DNA of 64,000 nucleotides from Cyclobacteriaceae bacterium (GCA_019638355.1 JAHBTY010000002.1:134501-198500); one strand, 5' to 3'. Counted from the stretch's first letter, positions 1-9,094 are shown. Made by a program: numbers and translations. Notes: a model not told the origin generated them from the sequence alone.

Positions 1-2
1 TA

Positions 3-200
3 AGAAACCGCTACCAGGCTAAGACAACCCGCACGCAAATCAAGAAATTGAACGCTACTACCAAGAAAGATGAAGCGCAAGCCCTTTTGAAGGAAGTATC
101 TTCTATGATTGACAAACTGGCTAAGAAGAACATCATTCATTGGAAAAAAGCCGCTAACCAGAAATCACAGCTTACCAAGCGCGTAAACGCGTTAGCTTAA
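3..200 (+). CDS. rpsT: 30S ribosomal protein S20, C-terminal part (5' end outside window)
   Basis: S20 is a small primary-binding protein of the 30S subunit that contacts 16S rRNA. The open frame enters from the left edge and ends with TAA, giving 65 residues. The lysine-rich helical sequence, with the stretches SSMIDKLAKKNIIHWKKAANQKSQL and a final RVNALA, is typical of the S20 C-terminal half, where the I-H-x-N/K-x-A-A-x-x-K-S motif is conserved. It is followed closely by a strong intrinsic terminator, as expected for a ribosomal gene transcribed alone. The start lies upstream of the window. Confidence 0.9.
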   Translation, partial: RNRYQAKTTRTQIKKLNATTKKDEAQALLKEVSSMIDKLAKKNIIHWKKAANQKSQLTKRVNALA

Positions 201-221
201 GCTAATTATCATATTATTTTT

Positions 222-254
222 CCCTCCCTGACTTCGTTTGGGGAGGGTTTTTTT
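222..254 (+). terminator. Intrinsic terminator of rpsT
   Basis: A 7-bp perfect GC-rich stem (CCCTCCC / GGGAGGG) with a 12-nt loop is followed by seven T residues. It lies 22 nt after the rpsT stop. Confidence 0.88.
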
Positions 255-297
255 ATGCATAATTTTTTACAACTAAAATACGTTAGCTGTTAAAACA

Positions 298-918
298 ATG
301 CGCTTCTGCACATTTCTAACAATGTTTCTGGCAGGTTTAGCTGCTGGGGCCCAAACCCGATGGGGAATTCGAGGTGGGGCAAATCTTAATTCCATTAATC
401 TTGAGTACGCACCTTTTTTAACTAATCGATATTTCGAAAATAATTACGCTTTTCACCTAGGGGGCTTCGCGGAAACAACCATTAACAAAAAAGGTGCGCT
501 GCATACCGGGTTTCAACTTATACAAATGAGGGTTAACTCGCGGAATTTCAATAATACACCAGCCACCTCCACCCGAATCAATCTCAACTTTATTGAAGCA
601 CCCGTACTGCTTGTGATGGGTTTATCAAACAGGCTACTAAGCATTGAAATAGGCCCCTCCTTCTTATATCGGTTATCGGCCTCAGAAAACCCTAATGATA
701 TGTCTAAAAACCTGGATCAGATTTTTTCTAACAAGCTGGAGGCCGGTATGAATGGTGGCATTCGTTTTTTAGCTGCCAATAAAATTGTTATTTGGAGTCG
801 TTACTATCACGGATTTAAACAAACAAGCAACTTTCCAATCACCTCGACTTATAAACCACAGAATATAAAAACCAACTTTCAGGTTGGGCTGGGTTACATT
901 CTTTCACCTCATAATTAG
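298..918 (+). CDS. Outer-membrane beta-barrel protein (PorT/OmpW-like 'outer membrane beta-barrel' family)
   Basis: 206 residues with an N-terminal signal peptide (about residues 1-18, ending AAGA-Q). The mature start TRWGIRGGANLNSI is the usual opening strand of the Bacteroidota outer-membrane beta-barrel family. Alternating hydrophobic/polar strands and the final GLGYILSPHN suggest an 8-stranded barrel. No catalytic residues are visible and the specific role is unknown. It is preceded by the rpsT terminator, so it must have its own promoter. The tail overlaps the longest possible radC frame but not the preferred radC start. Confidence 0.75.
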   Translation: MRFCTFLTMFLAGLAAGAQTRWGIRGGANLNSINLEYAPFLTNRYFENNYAFHLGGFAETTINKKGALHTGFQLIQMRVNSRNFNNTPATSTRINLNFIEAPVLLVMGLSNRLLSIEIGPSFLYRLSASENPNDMSKNLDQIFSNKLEAGMNGGIRFLAANKIVIWSRYYHGFKQTSNFPITSTYKPQNIKTNFQVGLGYILSPHN

Positions 919-949
919 AGTGTTAAATTCGATTTTCTATTTTTATCAT

Positions 950-1651
950 GTGAAGATAGAAGACAGCAAGCCGCTTAACATCCGCGAGTGGTCGCCTGAA
1001 GACCGGCCCCGCGAAAAACTTCTGCTCAAGGGTACATCCGCGCTAAGCGAAGCCGAACTGGTGGCTATTCTTATTGGTTCGGGTACCACCAAAACCTCGG
1101 CTGTTGAATTGGCTAAAAAAGCTTTGTTGCTCGGTAAAAACAATTTGAATGAATTGGCGCGACTGAGTGTGAAAGACCTGATGAAAATAAAAGGTATTGG
1201 CGAAGCAAAAGCCATTACCATCGTGGCTGCGTTAGAACTTGGCCGCAGGCGCAAAGCCCAGGACATGGAAGACAAGCCTAAAATAAGTAGCTCTAAAGAT
1301 GCGTTTGATCTTATTCAAGGCGATCTGATGGATTTACCACATGAAGAATTTTGGGTGCTGCTGCTTAACCGCATGCACCAGGTGATAAAAAAGAAACGTA
1401 TTAGCGAAGGTGGCGTTTCGGGCACCGTGGCCGATCCAAAAATTATTTATAAGCTGGCATTGGAAGACCTGGCAACCGGTGTGATTGTAGCACACAACCA
1501 TCCATCGGGTAATTTAAAACCTAGCCAAAGCGATATTGATTTAACACGAAAGCTTAAGGAAGCTGGTAAATTTCTGGAAGTGCAACTGCTCGATCACCTG
1601 ATTATCGCTAACCGGAATTATTTTAGTTTTGCAGATGAAGGGTTGATATGA
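950..1651 (+). CDS. radC: RadC family protein (JAB/MPN domain)
   Basis: 233 residues from a GTG start, matching the usual RadC length. An ATG at 884 in the same frame would overlap the previous gene and add 22 hydrophobic residues not expected in RadC, so GTG at 950 is preferred. The N-terminal UPF0758/helix-hairpin-helix part contains LMKIKGIGEAKA (about residues 80-91). The C-terminal JAB metal-binding motif reads HNHPSG followed by S-x-x-D (about 182-195). The family was once linked to DNA repair, but its biochemical role is unresolved. Its stop overlaps the next start by 4 nt, so the two genes are probably co-transcribed. Confidence 0.88.
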   Translation: MKIEDSKPLNIREWSPEDRPREKLLLKGTSALSEAELVAILIGSGTTKTSAVELAKKALLLGKNNLNELARLSVKDLMKIKGIGEAKAITIVAALELGRRRKAQDMEDKPKISSSKDAFDLIQGDLMDLPHEEFWVLLLNRMHQVIKKKRISEGGVSGTVADPKIIYKLALEDLATGVIVAHNHPSGNLKPSQSDIDLTRKLKEAGKFLEVQLLDHLIIANRNYFSFADEGLI

Positions 1652-2988
1652 CGAAAATGAAAATTGCGTATAGCATTGTTTTTGGTGTATTGCTGATCTT
1701 GTTTGTTGGCTTTATGTTTTTGCCGCCAATTCAAGAAGAGACCTTACCGGTTGTGGCAGCACCAGAAAACAATCCAACAACTGTTGATTCCTCCGAAACA
1801 TTACCCAAGCCCACCACGTCAGTTGAGATTCAAACTACGGATAACCCGTACCTGCAATCAGTCATAAACTCTTATCACGAATTTATCAGCAACGCAATTG
1901 CGCGGGGCATGGCTCCCGGTGCAGCCGTAGCCATCGTTCACGATACTTCCGTTATTTTTTTAAAAGGCTTTGGTTTAAAACAATCAGGCACCACCGATTC
2001 GATTGATGTACACACCGTTTTCAGGTTAGGCTCTGTTTCAAAATGTTTTGCTTCCGTGCTGGCAGGCGCGCTGGTAAGCGATCAGTTAATTGGCTGGGAC
2101 GATCCGATCTTAAAATATTATCCGCAGTTTCAGCTTATCTCACCTGAACACACCAACAAAGTAACCATCAGGCATGTGCTTTCGCACACTACCGGTTTGC
2201 CGTATCATGCCTACACCAACATGATAGAAGAACACTTGCCGCTGGATACATTATTGGCAAGCTTAAAAACTGTAAAACTTTTTGGTGAACCCGGTCAGAT
2301 ATACAGCTATCAGAACGTTGGGTATAGTTTGATTGAAAAAGTAGTGGAGAACGCCACACAACAAACTTTTGAACGTGCTCTAACTGAAAACGTATTCAAG
2401 CCATTGGGTATGTACAGCAGTTCGGCATCGTACTTGGCTATTATGAATCATGATAATGTGGCTCAACCCCATCACTTCGCGCGTAAGCGATGGACGCCCG
2501 TACCTATTTCTGATACTTATTACAATGTTTCGCCTGCGGGCGGTGTAAATGCCAGCATTGCTGATATGGCCTTGTGGTTAAAATCGTTGCTTACAGGCGG
2601 TGAAGAAATCATGGCTGATACAGCATTAACCGAAATCTTCGAGCCACAGATTAAAGCTATTTCCAAGAACCGGAATTTTAATCGTTGGAAACGCCCGCAC
2701 TCATCTTATTATGCATTGGGTTGGCGCGTTATAAATTTTCAAAACGACCAGCTGCTTTATCACGGAGGTTATGTAAATGGGTATCGCAGCGAGGTAGCCA
2801 TCGATCAGAAAAATAAAATTGCCATTTGTGTACTCACCAATTCGCCCGGCAACTTGGCCGACCTATCTATACCAGAATTTTTTAAACGCTACTCGCAAAA
2901 ATCAGATTCAATTCAATTCTGGCAAAACCACCACAACCCCGCATTTGTAAAACATACCAGCCCAGCCTCAGCCATTTCGCATCAATGA
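1648..2988 (+). CDS. Serine hydrolase, class C beta-lactamase/DD-peptidase-like
   Basis: 446 residues. A single N-terminal membrane segment (about 5-26) is followed by a Pro/Thr-rich linker and a beta-lactamase-fold domain. The three signature motifs are present: S-x-x-K as SVSK (S129, K132), Y-x-N as YQN in YSYQNVGYSL, and a third motif HGG in LYHGGYVNGYRSE. These indicate an active serine hydrolase of the periplasm, anchored in the inner membrane, acting on a peptide, ester or amide that cannot be named. It overlaps radC by 4 nt and the following gene by 4 nt. It is one of four such proteins in this window. Confidence 0.85.
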   Translation: MTKMKIAYSIVFGVLLILFVGFMFLPPIQEETLPVVAAPENNPTTVDSSETLPKPTTSVEIQTTDNPYLQSVINSYHEFISNAIARGMAPGAAVAIVHDTSVIFLKGFGLKQSGTTDSIDVHTVFRLGSVSKCFASVLAGALVSDQLIGWDDPILKYYPQFQLISPEHTNKVTIRHVLSHTTGLPYHAYTNMIEEHLPLDTLLASLKTVKLFGEPGQIYSYQNVGYSLIEKVVENATQQTFERALTENVFKPLGMYSSSASYLAIMNHDNVAQPHHFARKRWTPVPISDTYYNVSPAGGVNASIADMALWLKSLLTGGEEIMADTALTEIFEPQIKAISKNRNFNRWKRPHSSYYALGWRVINFQNDQLLYHGGYVNGYRSEVAIDQKNKIAICVLTNSPGNLADLSIPEFFKRYSQKSDSIQFWQNHHNPAFVKHTSPASAISHQ

Positions 2989-3611
2989 AAAGTTCGAAAC
3001 TAATTGTTATTATTTTAATCGTATCCGTAGCTGGATTTGTTATCTACTCCCTGCAGAATAACACTACCCCGACTAACGAAGATTATGTAGAATTTATCCA
3101 ACAGGAACGCGCTGAGATGGAAAAATTTATGAAGGATGGTGTGGGTTCTCCTTTCAGCAAGGACAGCATTGTTTTCGAAGGATTGAAATTTTTTCCTGTT
3201 GATGCTCGCTACCGAATCAAAGCAAAACTAAAACCGATTGAAGGCAAGAAGGTGGTGGTACTTGCTACCAGCGATAGTAAGGAACAAAAATATTTAGAAT
3301 ATGCTTTCGCAGAATTTGAACTGGATGGCATAACAAATCAATTATTGATTTTGGAGGTAATGGAAATGGGCCCACAGCGTGGCAAATTGTTTCTGGCCTT
3401 TTCGGATGAAACCAGTGGGCGCGAAACATATGGTGCCGGACGATACTTAGATGTAAAAAAAATACCGGCTGCAAAATCAGTTGAACTTGATTTTAACTTG
3501 GCTTATAATCCCTATTGCGCTTACAACGATAAATACTCTTGCCCGTTTCCGCCCAAAGAAAACCTATTAAAGGTAGCCATTCGTGCAGGTGAGATGAGTT
3601 ATCATCCGTAA
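2985..3611 (+). CDS. DUF1684 domain-containing protein
   Basis: 208 residues with an N-terminal hydrophobic anchor or signal (about 5-22). The C-terminal half carries the hallmark of the DUF1684 family: SDETSGRETYGAGRYLD, then a LDFNLAYNPYCAYND block, a Y-S-C-P-F-P-P-K-E-N block and a final AIRAGE. Function is unknown; the conserved cysteines and the asparagine-proline block suggest a defined binding site. The start codon overlaps the stop of the upstream serine hydrolase (ATGA), so the two are translationally coupled. Confidence 0.85.
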   Translation: MKSSKLIVIILIVSVAGFVIYSLQNNTTPTNEDYVEFIQQERAEMEKFMKDGVGSPFSKDSIVFEGLKFFPVDARYRIKAKLKPIEGKKVVVLATSDSKEQKYLEYAFAEFELDGITNQLLILEVMEMGPQRGKLFLAFSDETSGRETYGAGRYLDVKKIPAAKSVELDFNLAYNPYCAYNDKYSCPFPPKENLLKVAIRAGEMSYHP

Positions 3612-3635
3612 AGGAGAATTTGTTAACTTCGAAAA

Positions 3636-3869
3636 ATGAAAGGAAAATTTACATTCACGGCTACAATAGAAAAGGATTCTGAAACAGGTTTGTTTATTGG
3701 ATACATTCCATCGCTTCCTGGTGCACATACTCAGGCAGCCACATTGGATGAACTTTCTAAGAATCTGGAGGAGGTTGCTTCACTTTGTCTGGAGGAAATT
3801 GCTGAAATTGACTTGGAGAAAATACAATCTGAATTTATTGGTACTCAGCAAATTATGGTTGAGTTTTGA
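3636..3869 (+). CDS. hicB: HicB family antitoxin
   Basis: 77 residues. The sequence follows the partial RNase-H-like HicB fold: FTFTATIEKDSETGLFIGYIPSLPGAHTQAAT, then DELSKNLEEVASLCLEEI. It has no C-terminal DNA-binding domain, so autoregulation would need the short form itself or the complex. It lies 69 nt before a hicA gene, in the order antitoxin then toxin. A TAACTTCG sequence at 3624-3631, close to the Bacteroidota -7 element, lies just before the ATG and may provide a promoter. Confidence 0.85.
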   Translation: MKGKFTFTATIEKDSETGLFIGYIPSLPGAHTQAATLDELSKNLEEVASLCLEEIAEIDLEKIQSEFIGTQQIMVEF

Positions 3870-3938
3870 TTACCAAACAGGATCGTTCTAAAATTCATTT
3901 ACGACCGGATTTAGTTTAGTCGAAAATTTTAAATCCGT

Positions 3939-4175
3939 ATGAGCAGACTACCGATTATTGACTCAAAACAATTTGAAAAACTCTTATTAAAAATCGGGTT
4001 CGTCTATGTTCGTCAAAAGGGAAGTCATGCATTTTATCGTCATCCGGATGGCCACTACACTACACTCCCACACCATCCCGGCAGAGATTTAGGTAGGCCA
4101 TTGATCCATAAAATTTTAAGAGAGATAAAACTGACTCCGGATGAGTTTGTTGCGCTATTAGAAAAGACCTCTTAA
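3939..4175 (+). CDS. hicA: HicA family mRNA interferase toxin
   Basis: 78 residues with the double-stranded RNA-binding-like fold of HicA. Visible signatures are QKGSHAFYRHPDG (active-site His30), then PHHPGRDLGRPLIHKILREI and LTPDEF. HicA toxins cleave mRNA and block translation; the upstream HicB neutralises them. It is complete with its catalytic histidine intact, so it is presumably functional. The 69-nt hicB-hicA gap could allow separate toxin expression. The gene ends 32 nt before pheT. Confidence 0.88.
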   Translation: MSRLPIIDSKQFEKLLLKIGFVYVRQKGSHAFYRHPDGHYTTLPHHPGRDLGRPLIHKILREIKLTPDEFVALLEKTS

Positions 4176-4205
4176 ACCCGTACTTTTGGGGTTCTGATTT
4201 TTTTC
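4175..4205 (+). promoter_or_regulatory. Hairpin with T-run and overlapping -7-like element ahead of pheT
   Basis: Two overlapping signals lie between hicA and pheT. One is a short stem (AACCC 4175-4179 with GGGTT 4189-4193) followed after CTGA by a run of T, which looks like a weak terminator. The other is TACTTTTG at 4181-4188, a full match to the Bacteroidota -7 consensus TAnnTTTG, 20 nt before the pheT ATG. No TTG is seen at the usual -33 distance. Either could separate pheT expression from hicBA. Confidence 0.4.
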
Positions 4206-4207
4206 GT

Positions 4208-6637
4208 ATGAAGATTTCCTACAACTGGCTTAAGCAATACATCGATATACCCGAATCGGCTGAAGACATTGGTAAAGTGCTAACCTCTACTGGTTTGGAA
4301 GTAGAAAGCGTAGAGGCTTTTGAAACTGTAAAGGGTGGTTTAAAAGGTTTGGTAATTGGTGAAGTACTTACCTGTAGCAAACATCCCAATGCCGACAAAC
4401 TTTCTGTAACAACAGTTAATGTTGGCGATAAAATTTTACCTATTGTATGTGGTGCTGCCAATGTAGCGGCCGGCCAAAAAGTAGTAGTGGCTTTGCCGGG
4501 CACCACCGTACACCCAACAAAAGGCGAACCATTTACCATTAAAGCAACCAAAATCCGGGGCGAACTTTCGGAAGGAATGATTTGTGCCGAAGATGAAATC
4601 GGGCTGGGCGAAAGCCATGCCGGAATACTGGTATTAAATACCACCGCTGCCAACGGAACACCGGCTGCCGAATACTTCAATATTCAAACCGACTATGTAA
4701 TCGAGATTGGATTAACGCCTAACCGGGCCGATGCGGCCTCGCATCTTGGCGTTGCCCGCGATATTAAAGCTGCCAAGAAACGCATGCTTAACTTTCCGGA
4801 TGTTGATGGGTTTAAGATTGAAAATAAAAACCTCGGCATTTCGGTTGAGGTTGAAAATACTACGGCTTGTCCACGATATTCCGCAATTACAATTTCTGGT
4901 GTTACCGTAAGCGAATCACCCGAATGGCTGAAGAATCGTTTAAAATCCATTGGTCTCGCACCCATCAACAACATTGTTGATATCACCAACTTTGTATTGC
5001 ACGAAACTGGTCAGCCCTTGCATGCTTTTGATGCCGATCAGATTACCGGAAATAAGGTAGTTGTGAAAACGTTGCCAGCCGGAACAAAATTCAAAACGCT
5101 GGACGATAAAGAACGCACGCTTACCGCGAACGATTTGATGATTTGTAATACGGCAGAACCGATGTGTATTGCCGGGGTGTTTGGTGGTATTAAATCGGGA
5201 ATTACTGCGGCCACCAAAAATATATTTTTAGAAAGCGCATACTTCGCTGCCGATTATGTACGCAAAACCGGTATGCATCACCAATTAAAAACCGATGCAT
5301 CCTTTCGCTTTGAACGTGGTACCGATCCGAACTTAACGGTATATGCCCTAAAACGAGCCGCATTGCTGATTAAAGAAATTGCAGGTGGAACCATTTCTTC
5401 TGAAATGGTGGATATATATCCAAACAAGATTGAAAACCGATTAATCTCCGTAAAGGATAAACACATTACCCGGCTAATCGGCAAGGCAATTCCTCGCGAA
5501 GAATTATTTACCATTCTTGAAAACCTGGAGATCGCCATCGTTCAAAAAGAAGCCGAAACATTTACAGTTTCCGTTCCGCCTTATCGTGTGGATGTACTGC
5601 AGGAAGCCGATGTAGTGGAAGAAATTCTGCGCATTTACGGATTCAATAACATTGAACTTACTGAAATAGCCGGCACCGATTACCTGGCTGAGTTTCCTGA
5701 AAAAGACAGCAATAAGTTTAAGCGTGCACTCAGTAGCCAATTGGTTGCAAATGGTTTTTACGAAATCTTAACCAACTCACTAACTAATGTGACGTATCAG
5801 CAAAAGCATCAACTTACATTTACAGGTACACCCGTTGAAATGCTGAATAAACTAAGCGAGGAACAAGGCATTTTAAGACAAACCATGTTGTTTACGGGCC
5901 TCGAAGTTTGTGCCTACAACATCAACCGCAAGCAAAAAGACCTGAAGTTGTTTGAGTTTGGGAAAATTTACTGGAAGAATGAGGCTGGTGAAGATGTAAC
6001 TAAACGCTACACAGAAGAAGAGCGCCTGGTACTTTACATGAGCGGTAACACCGAAACTGAAAACTGGCAAGCTAAACCCAAAGCTGTAACCTACTTCGAC
6101 CTGGCACAGCAGGTAGCACAAGTGCTGGACAAAGTAAATCTCCAAAATCTTAAACAAGAGAAGTTGGATGACCCCTTGTTTGAATACGGTATGAAGTTGA
6201 TGAAAGGCAGTAAAGAAATTGGCAAGCTGGGCAAGGTAAAAACAAGCCTCACCAAAGATTTTGGCATTAAGCAGGAGATTTTTTATGCCGACTTAAACAC
6301 TGCCTTGCTTTTCAGATCGGCAAACCCTAAGTTCGTTGTGCAGGAAGTACCCAAATTTCCGGAAGTAAGACGCGATCTTTCGTTGGTATTGGATAAACAA
6401 GTTACCTTCGATGAAATAAGGACGCTTGTTTTAACTACCGAGAAAAAATTAGTGAAGGATATTATCGCGTTTGATGTGTACGAGGGTGATAAAATTCCGG
6501 CAGGAAAAAAAGCATATGCGTTAGGCTTTACCCTGTTGGATGAATCCAAAACCCTTACCGATGATGAGATTGAAAAAGTGATGACGCGGTTAATGGGTGC
6601 CTTTGAAGGAAAAATGGGAGCTGTAATAAGAAAGTAG
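4208..6637 (+). CDS. pheT: Phenylalanine--tRNA ligase beta subunit
   Basis: 809 residues, the expected size for bacterial PheT. It forms the alpha2beta2 synthetase with PheS and charges tRNA-Phe. Domains in order are the N-terminal MKISYNWLKQYIDI, an EMAP/tRNA-binding domain (about 40-150, HPNADKLSVTTVNVG and GMICAEDEIGL), the B3/B4 editing region (about 210-390, with ESAYF and RFERG blocks), B5 (about 405-475), a core lacking catalytic residues, and the C-terminal FDX-ACB anticodon-binding domain (about 715-809, PKFPEVRRDLSLVLD). pheS is not in the window, so the two subunits are encoded apart, as is common in Bacteroidota. Confidence 0.97.
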   Translation: MKISYNWLKQYIDIPESAEDIGKVLTSTGLEVESVEAFETVKGGLKGLVIGEVLTCSKHPNADKLSVTTVNVGDKILPIVCGAANVAAGQKVVVALPGTTVHPTKGEPFTIKATKIRGELSEGMICAEDEIGLGESHAGILVLNTTAANGTPAAEYFNIQTDYVIEIGLTPNRADAASHLGVARDIKAAKKRMLNFPDVDGFKIENKNLGISVEVENTTACPRYSAITISGVTVSESPEWLKNRLKSIGLAPINNIVDITNFVLHETGQPLHAFDADQITGNKVVVKTLPAGTKFKTLDDKERTLTANDLMICNTAEPMCIAGVFGGIKSGITAATKNIFLESAYFAADYVRKTGMHHQLKTDASFRFERGTDPNLTVYALKRAALLIKEIAGGTISSEMVDIYPNKIENRLISVKDKHITRLIGKAIPREELFTILENLEIAIVQKEAETFTVSVPPYRVDVLQEADVVEEILRIYGFNNIELTEIAGTDYLAEFPEKDSNKFKRALSSQLVANGFYEILTNSLTNVTYQQKHQLTFTGTPVEMLNKLSEEQGILRQTMLFTGLEVCAYNINRKQKDLKLFEFGKIYWKNEAGEDVTKRYTEEERLVLYMSGNTETENWQAKPKAVTYFDLAQQVAQVLDKVNLQNLKQEKLDDPLFEYGMKLMKGSKEIGKLGKVKTSLTKDFGIKQEIFYADLNTALLFRSANPKFVVQEVPKFPEVRRDLSLVLDKQVTFDEIRTLVLTTEKKLVKDIIAFDVYEGDKIPAGKKAYALGFTLLDESKTLTDDEIEKVMTRLMGAFEGKMGAVIRK

Positions 6638-6681
6638 AAAATATAATGTTGGGCCAGTGCCCTCAACTTAATAGTTGTCAG

Positions 6682-6978
6682 ATGGATCAGGAAACACTTA
6701 AATCAAGTTTGAATGGGCTGGAACGGAAGGTGTTGGTATTACTGAATGAACATAAATCGTTGAAAGACGAGCTAAAAGGGTTAAAACTTGAGAACCACGA
6801 ACTCAAGGCTGATCTGCGCAAGCGCGATGAGCAGCTCCATCATTTTAAAAATCAGATTAAAATCACTAAGATTGTAGATCATATAAACCCGGAAGACGAA
6901 GGTGTTTCGGACTTGAAAAGGAAAGTAGACGAGTATATCCGCGAAATCGATAAGTGTATTGCTCACTTGAGCAGATAA
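6682..6978 (+). CDS. Small coiled-coil protein upstream of zapA (possible ZapB-like division factor)
   Basis: 98 residues from the ATG at 6682 (MDQETLKSSL). An in-frame ATG at 6646 would add 12 residues of unrelated composition. Nearly the whole protein is a charged heptad-type helix (LKDELKGLKLENHELKADLRKRDEQL), then a short break and DLKRKVDEYIREIDKCIAHL. It lies 13 nt before zapA, which suggests a role in Z-ring assembly as a ZapA partner. That is inferred from context and helix pattern only; no family motif was recognised. Confidence 0.65.
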   Translation: MDQETLKSSLNGLERKVLVLLNEHKSLKDELKGLKLENHELKADLRKRDEQLHHFKNQIKITKIVDHINPEDEGVSDLKRKVDEYIREIDKCIAHLSR

Positions 6979-6991
6979 CCGGTATAAGTTG

Positions 6992-7276
6992 ATGGAAGAA
7001 TTATCCGTAAAAATAAAAATTGCCGACCGCGAATACCCCATGAAGGTAAAGCGCAAAGAAGAAGAGAAAGTGCGCGCAGCCGGCAAGCTCATCAACGAAA
7101 AAATCAAATACTATCGGGAACAGTTTGGCATTGATGACAAACAAGATCTGCTGGCCATGGTGGCCTTCGATTGTTTGGTAGATAAAATGGCAGATGAAGA
7201 AAATCTGCAGCAGATAGACCAAACCGTGGTTGAAAAGGTAAACCATATCAACCAATTGGTTAGCCAGGCACTCTAA
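6992..7276 (+). CDS. zapA: Cell division protein ZapA
   Basis: 94 residues from the ATG at 6992; a TTG just before it at 6989 is less likely. The N-terminal part EELSVKIKIADREYPMKVKRKEEEKVRAAGKLINEKI is the ZapA globular domain, and the C-terminal half is the dimer/tetramer helix ending in VEKVNHINQLV. ZapA binds FtsZ in the cytoplasm and bundles protofilaments. Gene order coiled-coil protein, zapA, rny is seen here. A GTGGCC/GGCC-rich 84-nt gap before rny shows no convincing terminator. Confidence 0.88.
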   Translation: MEELSVKIKIADREYPMKVKRKEEEKVRAAGKLINEKIKYYREQFGIDDKQDLLAMVAFDCLVDKMADEENLQQIDQTVVEKVNHINQLVSQAL

Positions 7277-7360
7277 GCCTTTCTGATTTTAATTCCCCTT
7301 CCTTTAGTCGTGGCCCCACAGGCCTTTCGGGTGTTTTTTTAACACTTAAATTTTAACTAC

Positions 7361-8956
7361 ATGTTACTAAGAATAGGAATGCCCGGAGAAGCCGAATGGC
7401 TGGTAATGGGATTGTTTTTTCTGGTGATTGCCATCGTTATCGGGGTGATTGTCGGTTCAATTTTTTATAAACGCAAAGCCAAACGCAATCAGCAGGATGC
7501 GGAGGAAAAAGCAAAGCTGATTATCAAAGAAGCCGAATTACAGGCCGAGAACATCAAGAAAGACAAGATCATCGAGGCTAAAGACAAACTCTTTAAAATG
7601 AAACAAGAGTTTGAAGAAGAAGCCAACCGCAAGAAGAATCAGATCATTAGCAACGAGCAAAAAATCAAACAACGCGAAGCACAGCTTTCGAAGGAACTGG
7701 AAACTTTAAAACGCAAGGAAGCCGAAGTTGATGCTGAGAAACAAAGTTTGGCGCAACAGCATGATCTGGTAAAAAAGCGCAAAGAAGAATTAGATAAGTT
7801 TAATGCACAAAAAGTAGCCTTGTTGGAAGGTATCTCTAAACTTACTGCCGATCAGGCTCGCGAACAACTAATTGAGTCTTTGAAAGAAGAGGCACAAACT
7901 AAAGCCAGTTCTTACATCAAAGATATTATGGAGCAGGCAAAACTTACTGCTACTAAAGAAGCCAAGAAAATTGTGGTAGAAACGATTCAACGCACGGCTA
8001 CTGAACATGCTGTCGAAAACTGTGTATCCATCTTTAATATTGAAAGTGATGATATTAAGGGAAAGGTAATCGGGCGCGAAGGCCGCAACATCCGTGCATT
8101 GGAAGCAGCAACCGGTGTGGAGATAATTGTGGACGATACTCCGGAAGCAATTATCATTTCAGGATTTGATCCGGTGCGCAGAGAGATTGCACGGTTATCG
8201 TTGCATCGTTTAGTGCAGGATGGTCGCATACACCCGGCCCGCATCGAAGAAATTGTGGCCAAAACCACTAAGAATATTGAAGATGAAATTGTAGAGATTG
8301 GCGAACGTACCGTTATCGACCTGGGTATTCACGGGCTTGCGCCTGAGTTGGTAAAAATGGTGGGCCGCATGCGCTATCGTTCTTCCTATGGACAAAACTT
8401 ACTACAACACTCACGCGAAGTAGCCAACCTTTGCGCGATTATGGCTGCCGAACTTGGTTTGAATGTAAAACAAGCCAAGCGGGCAGGCTTGCTTCATGAC
8501 ATTGGAAAAGTGTGGCCGGAAGAATTAGAAAAACCACACGCCATCGTGGGTATGGAACTAGCCCAGAAATACAAAGAGCATCCGGTAATCTGCAACGCCA
8601 TAGGGGCACACCACGATGAAATTGAAATGACCAGCATTATTTCACCTATTGTGCAAGCATGCGATGCCATTTCGGGGGCACGCCCCGGTGCAAGGCGCGA
8701 GGTGATGGAGCAATACATCAAGCGCCTGAAAGAACTGGAGCAAGTGGGGTTAAGTTTCGAGGGCGTTGAAAAATGTTATGCCATACAAGCCGGCCGCGAG
8801 TTACGCGTGTTGGTAGATGCCGAAAAAGCTACCGATGAGCGTGCTGCCCAACTCAGCTTTGACATCTCACAAAAAATTGAAAAAGACATGCAGTACCCCG
8901 GCCAGATAAAAGTTACGGTGATCCGCGAAATGCGGAGTGTGGCCTACGCGAAGTAA
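7361..8956 (+). CDS. rny: Ribonuclease Y
   Basis: 531 residues, the normal RNase Y length. It is a membrane-anchored endoribonuclease that initiates mRNA decay. There is an N-terminal transmembrane helix (about 13-35), a long coiled coil (about 40-210), a KH RNA-binding domain with [20 protein letters not shown] (about 234-253), and an HD domain with LLHDIGK (377-383) and AIGAHHDE (414-420). The conserved RPGARRE block follows at 441-447. An ATG six codons downstream of the chosen start is a possible alternative. A strong terminator follows. Confidence 0.97.
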   Translation: MLLRIGMPGEAEWLVMGLFFLVIAIVIGVIVGSIFYKRKAKRNQQDAEEKAKLIIKEAELQAENIKKDKIIEAKDKLFKMKQEFEEEANRKKNQIISNEQKIKQREAQLSKELETLKRKEAEVDAEKQSLAQQHDLVKKRKEELDKFNAQKVALLEGISKLTADQAREQLIESLKEEAQTKASSYIKDIMEQAKLTATKEAKKIVVETIQRTATEHAVENCVSIFNIESDDIKGKVIGREGRNIRALEAATGVEIIVDDTPEAIIISGFDPVRREIARLSLHRLVQDGRIHPARIEEIVAKTTKNIEDEIVEIGERTVIDLGIHGLAPELVKMVGRMRYRSSYGQNLLQHSREVANLCAIMAAELGLNVKQAKRAGLLHDIGKVWPEELEKPHAIVGMELAQKYKEHPVICNAIGAHHDEIEMTSIISPIVQACDAISGARPGARREVMEQYIKRLKELEQVGLSFEGVEKCYAIQAGRELRVLVDAEKATDERAAQLSFDISQKIEKDMQYPGQIKVTVIREMRSVAYAK

Positions 8957-8976
8957 TTCCAGCTTCAAATTTTACC

Positions 8977-9009
8977 AAGACCATTGTTCAGCCAATGGTC
9001 TTTTTTTTT
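8977..9009 (+). terminator. Intrinsic terminator of rny
   Basis: A perfect 10-bp stem (AAGACCATTG / CAATGGTCTT) with a 6-nt loop runs into a tract of T residues, 20 nt after the rny stop. Confidence 0.92.
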
Positions 9010-9094
9010 ACTATCAGGTGTTTAGTAATTTTTTACGAGCGGTAAAGTTTGCATTTCCTGTATCAGGTACTTTTAACTACGTGCAAGATCAGCC

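Noticed and set aside
884-949. Longer radC reading frame starting at ATG 884
   Set aside because: It overlaps the end of the beta-barrel gene and adds hydrophobic residues not found in RadC; the GTG at 950 gives the normal length.
3697-3891. 64-codon frame inside hicB on the same strand
   Set aside because: It lies in another frame of hicB and has no family resemblance, while hicB itself is clearly coding.
6646-6681. Upstream start for the coiled-coil gene before zapA
   Set aside because: The extra 12 residues do not continue the helix pattern; the later ATG gives a cleaner protein. Not excluded.
7277-7360. Possible small RNA (6S-like) between zapA and rny
   Set aside because: 6S RNA often follows zapA in proteobacteria, but this gap is only 84 nt and shows no long bulged hairpin.
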